Below are positions 1-9,755 of a stretch of 64,000 nt of DNA, one piece after another. A program made the translations under genes and the position numbers. The stretch comes from Sabethes cyaneus. Taxonomy: Eukaryota; Arthropoda; Insecta; Diptera; Culicidae. Numbering within the stretch: position 1 is the first letter of the stretch; each line of letters opens with the position of its first letter. Location of the stretch: positions 80,365,449-80,429,448 of the forward strand of contig NC_071355.1 in NCBI RefSeq assembly GCF_943734655.1. Reading direction: 5' to 3'. The notes beneath the pieces are model-generated. The model searched no databases. It saw only the letters and a program-made list of their open reading frames with translations, and was not told the origin of the DNA.

Positions 1-720
1 TACATACAAATATTTTTAATATTACTACTTTCAAAATTTGCTCTCATGGGATAGATGCGCTTGGAATGTGTCTACAGCTGTAGCACATTTTTCCAACACA
101 GATATCAAATTCGCCGAGGTTTAATCGTCTCGCAGTAAAGAATTTGCGTTCTGTTGCGACAACGAATTTGTGTCATTTTTTTTGGTACACTTCCCTAACA
201 CAGACATCAAATTGGACTAGGTTTAATCACGTTCGTAGGAAATCTGTTGGCACGAGGGGGCTTTGTCACTCTTTCTGGCGTACTTCCCAAGCAAGGACAT
301 CAAAATGGTCTAGGTTTAATCGCGGTGTTAAGAAATCTTGTTGAAATGAGGAAACTTGGTCACTTGTTTTGGCTTACTTCCCAAGCACAGATATCAAATT
401 GGTATAGGTTTAGATCATCACAAAGAATCTTCCAACCAATCACAAAGTGAGAATTCTGGTAAAACATAGGTTAATTATTTTCAATTTTTCAATAGTTCAA
501 CATCAAGAATCCATACTTTTCTTCATTTGGGTCAATTCTTAGAAGATTTTCCGATCGATTGGTGTAAGAATATTGAAAATCGCTCGGAAAACCGCTGAGC
601 TATTAGCGCTCAAAACCTTTCATTTTTCGTGACGCTCGCATTTGTCGATTTTTTGGAATGACACCCATCTCAAAACTTGCCGTAAGACGTAGTCCTACGT
701 CAAAAAAACATGCCCGCACG
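1..720 (+). repeat. Foldback-type arm with ~96-bp tandem units (copy 1, cut by window edge)
   Basis: Four or so imperfect units of about 93-102 bp, each carrying a phrase like CACAGATATCAAATTGG followed by TAGGTTTAATCG, occupy about 60-440. They are followed by a non-tandem part that includes GCCGTAAGACGTAGTCCTAC near 680-700. The same arrangement recurs at 11120-11760 in the same orientation and at 14757-15345 inverted. Short ORFs here are readings of the repeat and have no domain. The copy continues to the left of the window, so its full structure is unknown. Arms built of tandem units resemble foldback elements; that class label is an inference. Confidence 0.75.
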
Positions 721-1270
721 TGTTTTGCTTGAATAAATAAGCCTTATAAAAATTTCTGTAATATGAAATAATTGAAGAGTTTCGAAAAATTCAAGGGATT
801 CAACAAATAAAAATATTTCAGATGAGCAAGAAATAAATTTGCTTTTGAATAAAAATAAAACATCAAGTTTGAACAATTATAAAATGAATGAAAAATAGTT
901 TTTAATCCTGCCAATAAATGAAATGGTTACAAAAACTAAGTAACATTTACTGAACAACAACTGGATACAGTTGCATCGAAACCGAATGACTGAAAAATAG
1001 TTGCTAGAGAACAAACAAATTCCAACTAATCAAATATTAGTTTACAACTCGGTCAAAAGCTTGCGCTCGGCCAGTTTACTCGCACTGGACCACGTCTGTG
1101 TATGCCGATAGGTACGCACTAGCGTGCCCAGACATAAACAAAAGCTGGGGCATCCGACCTTTGCAAGGAATGTTTTGGCCTGGAAAAACAGAGTAGTCAT
1201 CGTAGGGTGAATCTATCATTATTACTTATCACAAAACTACCGGCTGATTATGTTGAAAAGTCCAAACTTC
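721..1270. other. No recognised feature
   Basis: AT-rich sequence without an ORF, tandem repeat or terminal repeat that I can support. Confidence 0.5.
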
Positions 1271-1274
1271 CGGG

Positions 1275-1620
1275 TGTAACTAGGTTTATAATCAGAATAG
1301 AAATTGGACTCGAAATTAAACTTGGAACTAGACTAGAAATTAGAGTTAAAATTGGACTTGGAATCGGACTTGACACAGGGCATTTAATTAGACTTAAATT
1401 TGGATCAATTTGGGCTTGAAACTTTATTTCAAAATTAAACTTAAAATTCGAATTAGAATTAGATTTACATATGAAATAATCGGGGCTGGTAGTTTCACCG
1501 GGAATTAAACATGATATTGAACTTAAAATAAAATTTGGAATTTTTACTTTAAATTGGACTTGATTTTTTTTATATAGGAGTTGAATCAGACTTGGAATTG
1601 GATTTATTTGTGTATTTGCA
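1275..1620. repeat. Degenerate minisatellite
   Basis: Short, poorly conserved tandem phrases of the type GGACTTGGAATTAGA and GAAATTAAACTTGGAAC repeat with no fixed period. A similar scrap is found near 11915-11965 beside the second foldback arm, so the minisatellite may be part of that repeat family. Confidence 0.55.
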
Positions 1621-2029
1621 CAAAAATCATCGGATTCTTGGCGGTCTTCAAGATATAATCACATACGACAGTAAATACATTCAATAGTACAATTACAAAT
1701 TTATCATCTACGAGAGAATTGTCGCTGAAAGTTATTAGCCGTGAAAAGTTGAAGTCGATCTAACCATAGAGTTCGTTGAACCGCATTGCCATAAATTGGA
1801 TAGGGATCGTACAGCCCGTTGTTTGTACCTATTTCGTCCTTACTAGTGCAGGAAATATCTAGTTCTGAGGTGTTGTTTAGGGTTTTTTTCTGTACTGCTT
1901 CGATTCTAGCGATCCAAATGTATTAATTAAGACATTAGATCACAGATTCTAATTCTTAAACAGACCTTACCAGTGATTAATATAGTGATTGAAAACAGTA
2001 CAGCACTGTACAACGCAGTAACACAGTAC
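1621..2029. other. No recognised feature
   Basis: AT-rich, no supported coding or repeat structure. Confidence 0.5.
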
Positions 2030-2245
2030 AATAGTACAACTTTAGCAATTAGTACTTTAGCAATTTTAATAAATTTAAATAAATTCGAGCTGCTTATTGC
2101 CTCTGGAGACAATATAGTTGTAGTGTGATGGAGAGTTAATGCGCTATCCAGGGCGACACCAAGATCTCGAATATGATAAACGCCTTGCAACAAGTGTCTC
2201 TTAACCAAACTCGTGATTTTAGTCATGACCTTGAAATGCGGTCAG
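2030..2245 (-). pseudogene. Jockey-like non-LTR retrotransposon RT scrap
   Basis: On the minus strand the translation contains VYHIRDLGVALDSALTL followed by FKFIKIAK. This matches the post-catalytic part of jockey-clade reverse transcriptases, where the phrase is of the type IKDLGVxLDSxLTF. Neither the RT active site nor an endonuclease is present, so this is only a fragment. It ends at the target duplication of the Penelope-like element at 2246. The nucleotide phrase GCCTGACCGCATTTCAAGG at its upstream edge recurs at 25380, where a second jockey-like fragment starts. Confidence 0.5.
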
Positions 2246-2286
2246 GCATATATTAATGCTGTTAGGATCGACTGAAGTACATATAT

Positions 2287-2614
2287 TGTATTGCGGATTT
2301 TCGGCTTTCCAGTCAGTTTTATATTGAAAACGGCTTTTTTATACTGCCTGACGTTTCGGCCTTTGGTTTAGGCCTTTTTCAAAGGTAACTGCAATAGTTT
2401 ATTAATTATAGTAACAGGATATAACTTTAACACATTGAACATAAAAACATATTTTTTGACTTCTACTCACTACGGTTACGTTTTCTTGTCTAATCGTTGA
2501 TTGCCAACGGAAGGAAGTTCGAATTTATACAGCTCCAATTGCATTGGTTTGGTGACAAAATAATGTACACACCTAAACCTTTTGACCATAGTGCACAACT
2601 GAATAGTTTTTAAA
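2287..2614 (+). repeat. Left terminal inverted repeat of the Penelope-like element
   Basis: Nearly exact reverse complement of 9415-9743. Both arms share GACGTTTCGGCCTTTGG in opposite orientation and include the hammerhead-like motif. Confidence 0.9.
2344..2390 (-). ncRNA. Hammerhead-ribozyme-like motif (left arm)
   Basis: Reverse complement of the motif at 9641-9686, with identical core. Hammerhead ribozymes are an established component of Penelope-like terminal repeats. Here the fold has stem II GGCC/GGCC, then GAAAC and a GTC cleavage triplet, but the first core box reads TTGAAAA where CTGANGA is expected, so self-cleavage is doubtful. Confidence 0.45.
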
Positions 2615-2683
2615 GTTTTAAATATACAAACGCAATATGGCCATTCCACTACACAACTTTTCAAACAGTATGCGACACATAAC

Positions 2684-4855
2684 ATGAAACTATGCAACAT
2701 GTTAGTACGCAAAAATTTCCTAATACAGTGTCGCAAAAAAGGAATATTTCCTTCACACATTGTGAACTCGCTCAAGTGCATTAATCCTCTCCTGGAGGAT
2801 GGTAGTCCGTACACCAAGCAACTACAAAGACTAATAGAACGTTTTAAAAAAGGACTCCTGAACATTGAGATAAAACACACCTTTCACTCAATCAAAATGC
2901 ACAAAAAAGGCTTACAAAACGTTAAAGAACTCCTTGTGGAGAAAACTGATGAAAGAACAACAAACAAATTTGAGGAAACCCAACTCAGATCCTTTGAAAA
3001 AAGAACGAGTTCACAGAAACGTAAAACAAATGATAAACTCACCAGGTTACTCGCAAAAACCATCAACAATGAAGATACAACACCCACGCTAAATGACCGA
3101 TCTATATTCAATGCAACCCCAATCACCATACCACAGGAGGTCCAGGTGTTGCTAAGCTTGGGGCCCAAATTCGCACTACCCGTACACAGTCTCAACCAAA
3201 TCTCGCTGTATCATATCATAGCAGATATAGAGTCCATACTACACACCACTGACGACAAACAAACTCAAAACGTAACCCGCTGTACGCTAGTGAATCAGAT
3301 ACAAAATTACCTCTGTCGTGACAACAAAAACCAGTCTAAGGAACCGCTACTAAACTTTTGCACCAGTGCAACCGCAAGTTTAAAACAGTTCTTAACACAA
3401 CACAAGGACGTATACATCCTGGAATCGGACAAAGGAAAACGTACTGTCATCATGTATAATGCGGATTGCGACCAAAAAATGTTGGCACTACTCGACAGCC
3501 CCACGTACCAAATACTTACCAAAGATCCAACCACCACGTACCAGAGAAAAAATAATGCAATAGTTTCCCGCTTGCTCAACTTAAAACTTATCGATCAGAG
3601 CACCGCCAAAAGATTACAAACAACCACAGCAGTATGCCCATCGATTTACGGACAACCTAAAGCCCACAAGCCACAACTTCCGCTTAGACCCGTAGTACCG
3701 ACTATAACATCGCCAACATACAGCCTATCGAAGTTTATTGCAAACATCCTTTCCAAAAGCATGAAAAGCAAATACAACATCATCGACAGCTTCGATTTCG
3801 TCCAGTACATAAACAAAATAACCCTTCCGACCAACTACGTATTGGTTTCTTTCGACGTAGTATCGTTGTTCACAAACATTCCTAAGGATTTGGTTATGCA
3901 CGACATAATCATGAGTTGGGACACTATACGCAGCAACACCAATATCAATCTCGATCTGTTCCTGGAAATCATAGAGTTTTGCATCGACACCAGTTACTTC
4001 CGATTTCGTGACAAAATTTACCTCCAAACATTCGGAACCGCAATGGGAAGTTGTTTATCTCCCATTCTAGCCGAATTCGTATTAGAAACCCTACTAAATA
4101 CTGTTACTAGAAACCTACAATACAATATTCCAGTGCTCAAAAAGTATGTTGACGACCTCATACTTGCATTACCAGAGGACGAAGTTGATAACACTCTAGC
4201 GGCATTCAACAACTACAACCCCCACATACAGTTTACAAAAGAAACAGAGCTCGAAAACCGCCTCCCGTTTTTGGATACACTAGTAATCCGGAATGAAAAC
4301 CAAAGCATCACTACTCAATGGTATTCCAAAAGTATCGCCTCCGGCCGGCTACTCAACTACCACTCGTTCCACCCTATGCACATGAAAATCAATGTTGCAA
4401 CCAATTTCATCAATCGTGTCATCAAGATCACCACCAACAAATCATCCGATCAGCAAAAACATGTCATCTTTCAACATCTACGCCAGAATAATTATCCGAC
4501 AGCATTGATCAACAGACTGCTAAACCGTATTCAAAATCGCATCGAAACTCCTCAGCCAGAACCACCACCGCCGCTCCAATCCGATGAAGCTGCCGGTACA
4601 GAAATCGAACAGCATATCCCATCACAGCTAACCACTGCACCGTCCAGCCAAAAACAATACACGTATCGCGCAATTCCGTATATTCCTCAACTCAGCACAG
4701 GAATAAACAAAACTTTCCAAGCCAGCTATCCTAACGTAAAACTTGCCAGCAAACCGATAAAAACGACAAAACACCTGCTACCACCTATAAAAGATCCAGT
4801 ACCACCGTTGCAGCAGTCCCAAGTAATTTACAGCATCCCGTGTGCCGACTGCTAG
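2684..4855 (+). CDS. Penelope-like reverse transcriptase, 5' part of the split ORF
   Basis: 723 codons. RT motifs appear in order: LESDKGKRTVIM (about residue 245), YGQPKAHK with LRPVV (about 320), VSFDVVSLFTNIP (motif A, about 388), GTAMGSCLSPILAE (motif B, about 451), KYVDDLILAL (catalytic YVDD, about 487) and RLPFLDTLVI (about 528). A proline-rich linker (about 620-640) follows. The reading ends at IPCADC, the beginning of the GIY-YIG module. The terminal TAG (4853-4855) is not native: it is the first three bases of the inserted transposon. The frame is open back to about 2602, but 2684 is the first ATG. The catalytic RT residues look intact, so the protein was probably competent before the insertion. 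Confidence 0.9.
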   Translation: MKLCNMLVRKNFLIQCRKKGIFPSHIVNSLKCINPLLEDGSPYTKQLQRLIERFKKGLLNIEIKHTFHSIKMHKKGLQNVKELLVEKTDERTTNKFEETQLRSFEKRTSSQKRKTNDKLTRLLAKTINNEDTTPTLNDRSIFNATPITIPQEVQVLLSLGPKFALPVHSLNQISLYHIIADIESILHTTDDKQTQNVTRCTLVNQIQNYLCRDNKNQSKEPLLNFCTSATASLKQFLTQHKDVYILESDKGKRTVIMYNADCDQKMLALLDSPTYQILTKDPTTTYQRKNNAIVSRLLNLKLIDQSTAKRLQTTTAVCPSIYGQPKAHKPQLPLRPVVPTITSPTYSLSKFIANILSKSMKSKYNIIDSFDFVQYINKITLPTNYVLVSFDVVSLFTNIPKDLVMHDIIMSWDTIRSNTNINLDLFLEIIEFCIDTSYFRFRDKIYLQTFGTAMGSCLSPILAEFVLETLLNTVTRNLQYNIPVLKKYVDDLILALPEDEVDNTLAAFNNYNPHIQFTKETELENRLPFLDTLVIRNENQSITTQWYSKSIASGRLLNYHSFHPMHMKINVATNFINRVIKITTNKSSDQQKHVIFQHLRQNNYPTALINRLLNRIQNRIETPQPEPPPPLQSDEAAGTEIEQHIPSQLTTAPSSQKQYTYRAIPYIPQLSTGINKTFQASYPNVKLASKPIKTTKHLLPPIKDPVPPLQQSQVIYSIPCADC
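4845..4852. repeat. 8-bp target duplication CCGACTGC (left copy)
   Basis: Repeated exactly at 8947-8954 on the other side of the inserted transposon; 8 bp is the typical hAT footprint. Confidence 0.9.
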
Positions 4856-4858
4856 GCA

Positions 4859-4992
4859 TGGGCGATACTAGTAATCGATACACTCGGTATCGATACCTTA
4901 CCCTAAAGTATCGAGTATTTTGGCATCGATACCTCCGGATACCAATGAGTAGTGGTATCGATACTTTTCAAGCGATACTTATAGGTATCGTT
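4859..4992. repeat. Left subterminal GTATCGATACT-type repeats
   Basis: At least five copies of variants of GTATCGATAC within about 130 bp of the left end, matched by a similar cluster at 8820-8940. Probable transposase-binding sites, by analogy with hAT elements. Confidence 0.7.
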
Positions 4993-6120
4993 TGTTTTTT
5001 TCTAACCCGTCGTAAGGCTGATTTAGACTAACCGTGCCACCCATCCTTGCACCCACCAACATTTACGGTTGCCCAGCATGAGACCCTCGTAGAGAGAGGT
5101 TCTTTTTATCTCGAGTTCGAGAAGCGAAGCATGTTGACAGATTTAAAACACCATGCGCTCGGTTTGAAACGTCGGATCACCATACCTACGCATAGACCTG
5201 ATACTTGAATACAGTACTTGATCTTGCTACAACAGACAAAATGACGCGAGATTTTCATCAGTGGCTAAGTCCAGCTTCCACATGAAAATAATTGTGAACG
5301 ATTAGTGTTTCTAGCTGATTCCGGAGTCAACCTCTCTGGTAGGAAAAGGACTCAAACTATTAGAACTCCACCAACCAAAGACATGAGAACCCCCGCATGG
5401 AGGTTCGTCGCATTATTTCTAAACTAGAAAACTAGCAAACTAGAATTATTTAAGATCGGCCCTTAACGAAACTATTCGCTCTTAAATTGTATAAGTTATT
5501 TTTCACTGGTTTTTAATAACTTTCATTTTGCCTAGACCTAATTTTTCCTATCCTTTTCCATTTCTATTTTCACTGGCTAGCTACAAAATACGGTCGTGGA
5601 AAACTTTAAGTCGCATGCGCATTAACAAATTAACGAAAAATGTACTTATTCAATACCCGAGTTTTTACTTGAAGTTTACCGTTGCTGCGGGTTGTTGGTG
5701 TGGGAAATTAACATCCGCGCCACGCAGATCCCGATACTGCTTTTCCTGCGTACAGCGCACAGTGTGCACTAAATTTGTTGGTTTACTCAATGGTTGCTTA
5801 AGCTCATTGGCTTAGGCGGTTGAGCTTAATGGCTAGTTATTAGACGATGTTTGTTGCTGTTTGATGTTATTCAATGTTACCGAATTCTTTCAATGTTACC
5901 GAAAGCCAACCTATCTCGTACAGGGCGCAAGTTGACGGATGCAACCGGATGCTATGTCCGGTGTTGTATCATACAGGGAAATCTTGATACTGAACAACGG
6001 AACAAGAACACACACTGGTACAATAGTGTGTTCCGTGACGAATCTGTTCAACTGAAAGATATCCCATACGTGGTATCTCAACATACCGCCTCTTGGCAAT
6101 AATAGGTGTCATGCCTCTCG
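4993..6120. other. hAT interior, no recognised gene
   Basis: Small ORFs here (for example 5528-5815) show no domain or coding character. Confidence 0.5.
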
Positions 6121-6122
6121 TA

Positions 6123-7308
6123 CCGTCATCTGGGGAAACTTGCAACACTTTTGAACTTTGACTTGGTATAACTTTCGAAGTGTACTGTTTAGGTCCAAGT
6201 ATAAGTAGCCAAAACTTGTATAGTGGTTAGTACTCTTGATTTATGATTATGAGAAAAAATATCAACTAAGTGAATTTGTAGAATGAACCCAGTAAACGGG
6301 GTTACTGGCAACACTTTTATGACTTTGCGTTTTTTATGATTTTAAATTTGATTTCAAACCGCGAATGACTATTTTTAGATATTTTGAGTGTGTTTGCAGT
6401 AAAACAAGTGGTACTGGAGGCGTATTTGCTTCCCAATTTCGTCTATCTCATTTTTTAAAGATATTCGGTAAAAATTCAGCATGTAGGCGAACTCCAAATT
6501 GCCGTTTTAAGGCACGTGGAATTTTTCACAATTTTAATTTTTCTGTAGACGCAGTAGATAAAATTACATCGTACAGACGCAAACTTAGCTTGTACGTACA
6601 GTCTATTACGATAATTATCTATTTTACAAGTGCTGAAAGCTGCGCCATATTGGAAGTAACATCACGAATTCATCGTTTCTTCTCCAAGTTCAAAACATAA
6701 ACAAAGCTCAAAGTTGTTATTTTTTAGCTGATATGATGCACTAATTGTATACAGGAACTAAACGATAAAAAATAATGTCAATGAACTGACGCAACTTTGC
6801 ACATTCATTTTTCCTACTCTGAAAGTGAAATTACTTTCCAATCTTATAAAAACAAGCGAACAAATGATATAACGGATTAAACTTAACTAATCAGTAACTA
6901 AACGTCTCTTCTTTCAAACGGTATTGGCTACAAATAGTTATGTTAACAAACAAATGCGTTAGAGCTGTCAAAAGTGTGCAAAGCCTAAATTACTGCTACG
7001 AAGAATCGTCTATGTCTTGGATGTTTGGCCCACCGAATGCGACTGGCTGCTCAGCAGTCAGGTCTTTGAACGCAGTCGGAATCTAGACGACACCGACGAT
7101 TGCCGATACGATGATGCACCGAACTCTTCAGACAGTTCGTTGCATCGGTCGCACAGTGTGTTGCTGCCGAGATGGTATATTGCGCGAGGCATCTTCTGAT
7201 GCTGGGATAAGCGATATTCTGTACCGGGGGCATTCAACCCCCACAAAAAGCGCGATGCGCAGAAGTGTTGCAAGTAACCCCGGTATTGCAAGTATCCCCG
7301 GAAGACGG
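6123..7308. mobile_element. TA-type DNA element with TIR CCGTCATCTGGGG
   Basis: The left end is CCGTCATCTGGGGAAACTTG and the right end, read inward, is CCGTCTTCCGGGGATACTTG. TA dinucleotides lie directly outside both ends (6121-6122, 7309-7310). Further inside, each end has another phrase of the type GGGGTTACTTGCAACACTT. No transposase was found inside. The ends resemble those of the element at 62114-63482 (CCGCCATCCGGGG), so they may belong to one superfamily, by TSD probably Tc1/mariner. Confidence 0.65.
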
Positions 7309-7310
7309 TA

Positions 7311-8374
7311 GCACATTTGTCCGCTCGAAATACGGGAGTTGTGGTAGGGAAAACTGCCTATTTAAGGGAAAAGATGATTGCTAAGCTAGACTTGTGACAA
7401 ATCTTCATGCATTTCATCACATTACATTACTGCACATGCATTAATCACGATGTGAACAAAATTATGGGCCACTCGCCTCTTTCACAGGTAACATCAAAGT
7501 AAAAGATCAAGGCAAGGTGATCCTTAGATGGACCGTCCTTGGTAACCGGAAAACTGCCTCGCGAGGTTCTTTTGCGCGGTGCTTGAAATTGTACTTTCGA
7601 TTAAAGTTGTCTTCTAGCGAACAGTTTATATAGCTAGCCAACCTCTCCCGACTGTACACGGGTCATTGACCGTTTTCGGCAGGTCAAACTCCTCGGTAGC
7701 GTTAACGATACAGGCAAATCAAGCAAAGTAAGCGAGCCCCTAGAATCTCATTCTGATGTTACATTAATTTAATTAATTTTATAAAAATGTTATGCATTGG
7801 GGTCCAAATGACCAGTTTTGAGCTTGCGCTCAATCATTCATTTTCAATCCGAAATTCGTTTTCTTTGCGTCATTTGAAAGATACGACCCCAAACATGCAC
7901 TCGAAGTAAGTTAGGGAATATTTTGTTGACTAATGGCCACTTCGGTTCCGGAACATTAGTTAAGGGCAGAATGGCGGTACGTGCCGGGAACCAACTGAGT
8001 ATCGTAGAACGGATTTGAAGGATGATTTTGAAGCTTTAGGTTAATACCTAAATTGTTACGTAGCGGTTTTTGAAAATTCGAAAAATTACCAACATTTTTG
8101 ATAATTCATTTTACATGCTGAAAAAAAATTTCAGCCAAATCGGTCCACTAGATTCTGAGATACACGTACCGCCAGCTAAAGAAGCATGGTTTCTGGGAAA
8201 ACGCGTTCAAAGTTTCGTAGAGCAATGGACTTGCTCGCTTGCGGTGACTCCACAATATTTACCTTAAGTTTTCAACAAGATCAGATATTAAAAAATCCTG
8301 TTGGTATGACCTTTCTTAATGGTTAAGCGTCTCGAAAACGCAAAAAAAAATCGATTTTTCCGACTTTCTAGAAT
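7311..8374. other. hAT interior, no recognised gene
   Basis: No supported coding or repeat structure. A phrase near 8130-8170 resembles the noncoding text common to many mosquito repeats but cannot be classified. Confidence 0.45.
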
Positions 8375-8720
8375 AGTGCTTTCTAAGATTGTTTTTGTTA
8401 GAAATCTGACGTCGAAATATTCAAAAAGGTTTTCAGTGGGATTGATATCTGGAGATATTGTGGTGGAGTATCAATAAGTTTTGAGCAGTTGTAAAGCAAC
8501 CGTGCGTTTCTTAAGTGCTTTGTTCTTTGGGTCATTGTCTCGGTAAAACTTGAACCTCTGACTAAATCTTATCTCACATAATGGTAATTGTCGTTTTAGT
8601 GAAAATATTCCCCGTACCGTAACAAAACGCGCTGCACAATTTTCTGGCAGCTTGAAATCGTTGGAGGCAAAAAAATTAATTTTGCACTCGCGACCTGAGA
8701 TCAGCTCGGGGCGAATTTGG
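8375..8720 (-). pseudogene. Tc1-like transposase remnant
   Basis: The minus strand reads, in order, ECKINFFASND, VRGIFS, YRDNDPKNKALKKRTVALQL, a stop, then SPDINPTENLFEYFD. These correspond to the Tc1-family phrases DESKFNLFGSDG, VWGCFS, QDNDPKH (second catalytic Asp) and SPDLNPIENLW (catalytic Glu). The spacing between them is right for a single decayed gene. Frameshifts and stops make it non-functional. It lies within the hAT-type insertion and is probably a separate, older passenger or insertion. Confidence 0.8.
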
Positions 8721-8819
8721 CGACGATTTCGTCCGCGACAGTTACAATTTATCGCGTTCGATAAGGTGGAGAATTTACAATAACATTTTCATCTTTTTTC
8801 TTGCATTTTGAAAAAAAAG

Positions 8820-8946
8820 GTTCGATACCGGTGGTATCGATAGTATCGATACTTTATCGCCGATACTTCGATACTTGGTATCGAATATTGGTAAGTATCG
8901 CCGATACCAAGGTATTCGATACTTTGCTTAGTATCGCCCATCCCTA
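8820..8946. repeat. Right subterminal GTATCGATACT-type repeats
   Basis: Counterpart of 4859-4992; dense variants of GTATCGATAC and ending AGTATCGCCCATCCCTA. Confidence 0.7.
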
Positions 8947-9341
8947 CCGACTGCGAGAAGTGCTACATTGGAATGACGAGAAATCAGCTGAAAACCCGTC
9001 TCAGTGGACACAAATCTAATATAAGCAAACATGCTAGACTAGTAGAAACGAATACAGAAGCAGCTAAACTAGGTGACAGAACAGCTTTAATTGACCATAT
9101 GATACAACACCAACACAATTTCGATGTAAGCAAAACTAAAATAATTGACCGCAGTTATCGAACCACAGCTCTTCCAATACTTGAGATGTGTCACATTACT
9201 AACACTCCCAACACTGTTAATTATCGTAGCGATGTAGACAATTTGAGCAGTACGTACGCTGGCATCTTACATACCATCAAAAACAATAAGCAATCGAAAA
9301 GAGCACAGCAAAGTCTACCGTCTCCTATACAACTCTCATGA
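8947..9341 (+). CDS. Penelope-like GIY-YIG endonuclease, 3' part of the split ORF
   Basis: Starts inside the right copy of the 8-bp duplication and continues the reading frame of 2684-4855. It shows KCYIGMT (the YIG half of the catalytic motif), LKTRLSGH (conserved Arg) and, downstream, LPILEMCHI with the conserved Glu, followed by TYAGILHTIKN and a stop. There is no premature stop. With the 5' part, the original protein would have been roughly 850 residues, the usual length for Penelope-like elements. A related C-terminus is present at 49187-49381 on the minus strand. Confidence 0.88.
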
Positions 9342-9414
9342 GTGTCTATCATAGTCCACAACCCTAATAGCCCTGTTTCAGCTCACCGCAGTTGATCGAT
9401 TTTTGCGCACCATT

Positions 9415-9743
9415 TTTTAAAAACTATTCAGTTGTGCACTATGGTCAAAAGGTTTAGGTGTGTACGTTATTTTGTCACCAAACCAATGCAATTGGAGCTG
9501 TATAAATTCGAACTTCCTTCCGTTGGCAATCAACGATTAGACAAGAAAACGTAACCGTAGTGAGTAGAAGTCAAAAAATATGTTTTTATGTTCAATGTGT
9601 TAAAGTTATATCCTGTTATTATAATTAATAAACTATTGCAGTTACCTTTGAAAAAGGCCTAAACCAAAGGCCGAAACGTCAGGCAGTATAAAAAAGCCGT
9701 TTTCAATATAAAACTGACTGGAAAGCCGAAAATCCGCAATACA
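9415..9743 (-). repeat. Right terminal inverted repeat of the Penelope-like element
   Basis: Inverse of 2287-2614. It starts about 75 bp after the stop codon, so the arm also serves as 3' UTR. Confidence 0.9.
9641..9686 (+). ncRNA. Hammerhead-ribozyme-like motif (right arm)
   Basis: Reads TTGAAAA, then AGGCC-loop-GGCC (stem II), GAAAC and GTC. The sequence after GTC (AGGCAG) can pair with CCT and partly with upstream bases as stem I. This is the order of a minimal hammerhead. Two core positions differ from consensus (C3 to T and G8 to A), as they do in the second Penelope fragment at 48755-48793. Confidence 0.5.
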
Positions 9744-9755
9744 GCATATATTAAT

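Larger units (their letters stand above)
4853..8946. mobile_element. hAT-type DNA transposon (4094 bp, no intact transposase)
   Basis: Termini are TAGGCATGGGCGATACTA on the left and its near-perfect inverse on the right (TAGGGATGGGCGATACTA when read inward), giving 17 of 18 matching bases. An 8-bp direct duplication flanks the element. Both ends carry clustered palindromic TATCGATAC motifs, the sort of subterminal repeats that hAT transposases bind. I found no hAT transposase ORF (no BED finger or RW-type C-terminal domain), so the copy is presumably nonautonomous. It has accumulated secondary insertions: a TA-type element at 6123-7308 and a Tc1-like transposase scrap at 8375-8720. Confidence 0.85.
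2258..9743 (+). mobile_element. Penelope-like element, interrupted by a hAT-type transposon
   Basis: A retroelement of the Penelope class, whose proteins join a telomerase-related reverse transcriptase to a GIY-YIG endonuclease. The plus-strand coding region starts at 2684, is interrupted at 4853-8946 and resumes at 8947-9341. The outer 328 bp on the left (2287-2614) return as the reverse complement on the right (9415-9743). The 12-bp sequence GCATATATTAAT lies at 2246-2257 and again at 9744-9755, a perfect target-site duplication in the size range known for this class. Without the insert the element is about 3.4 kb. Inverted rather than direct terminal repeats are known for some Penelope copies. 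Confidence 0.9.
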
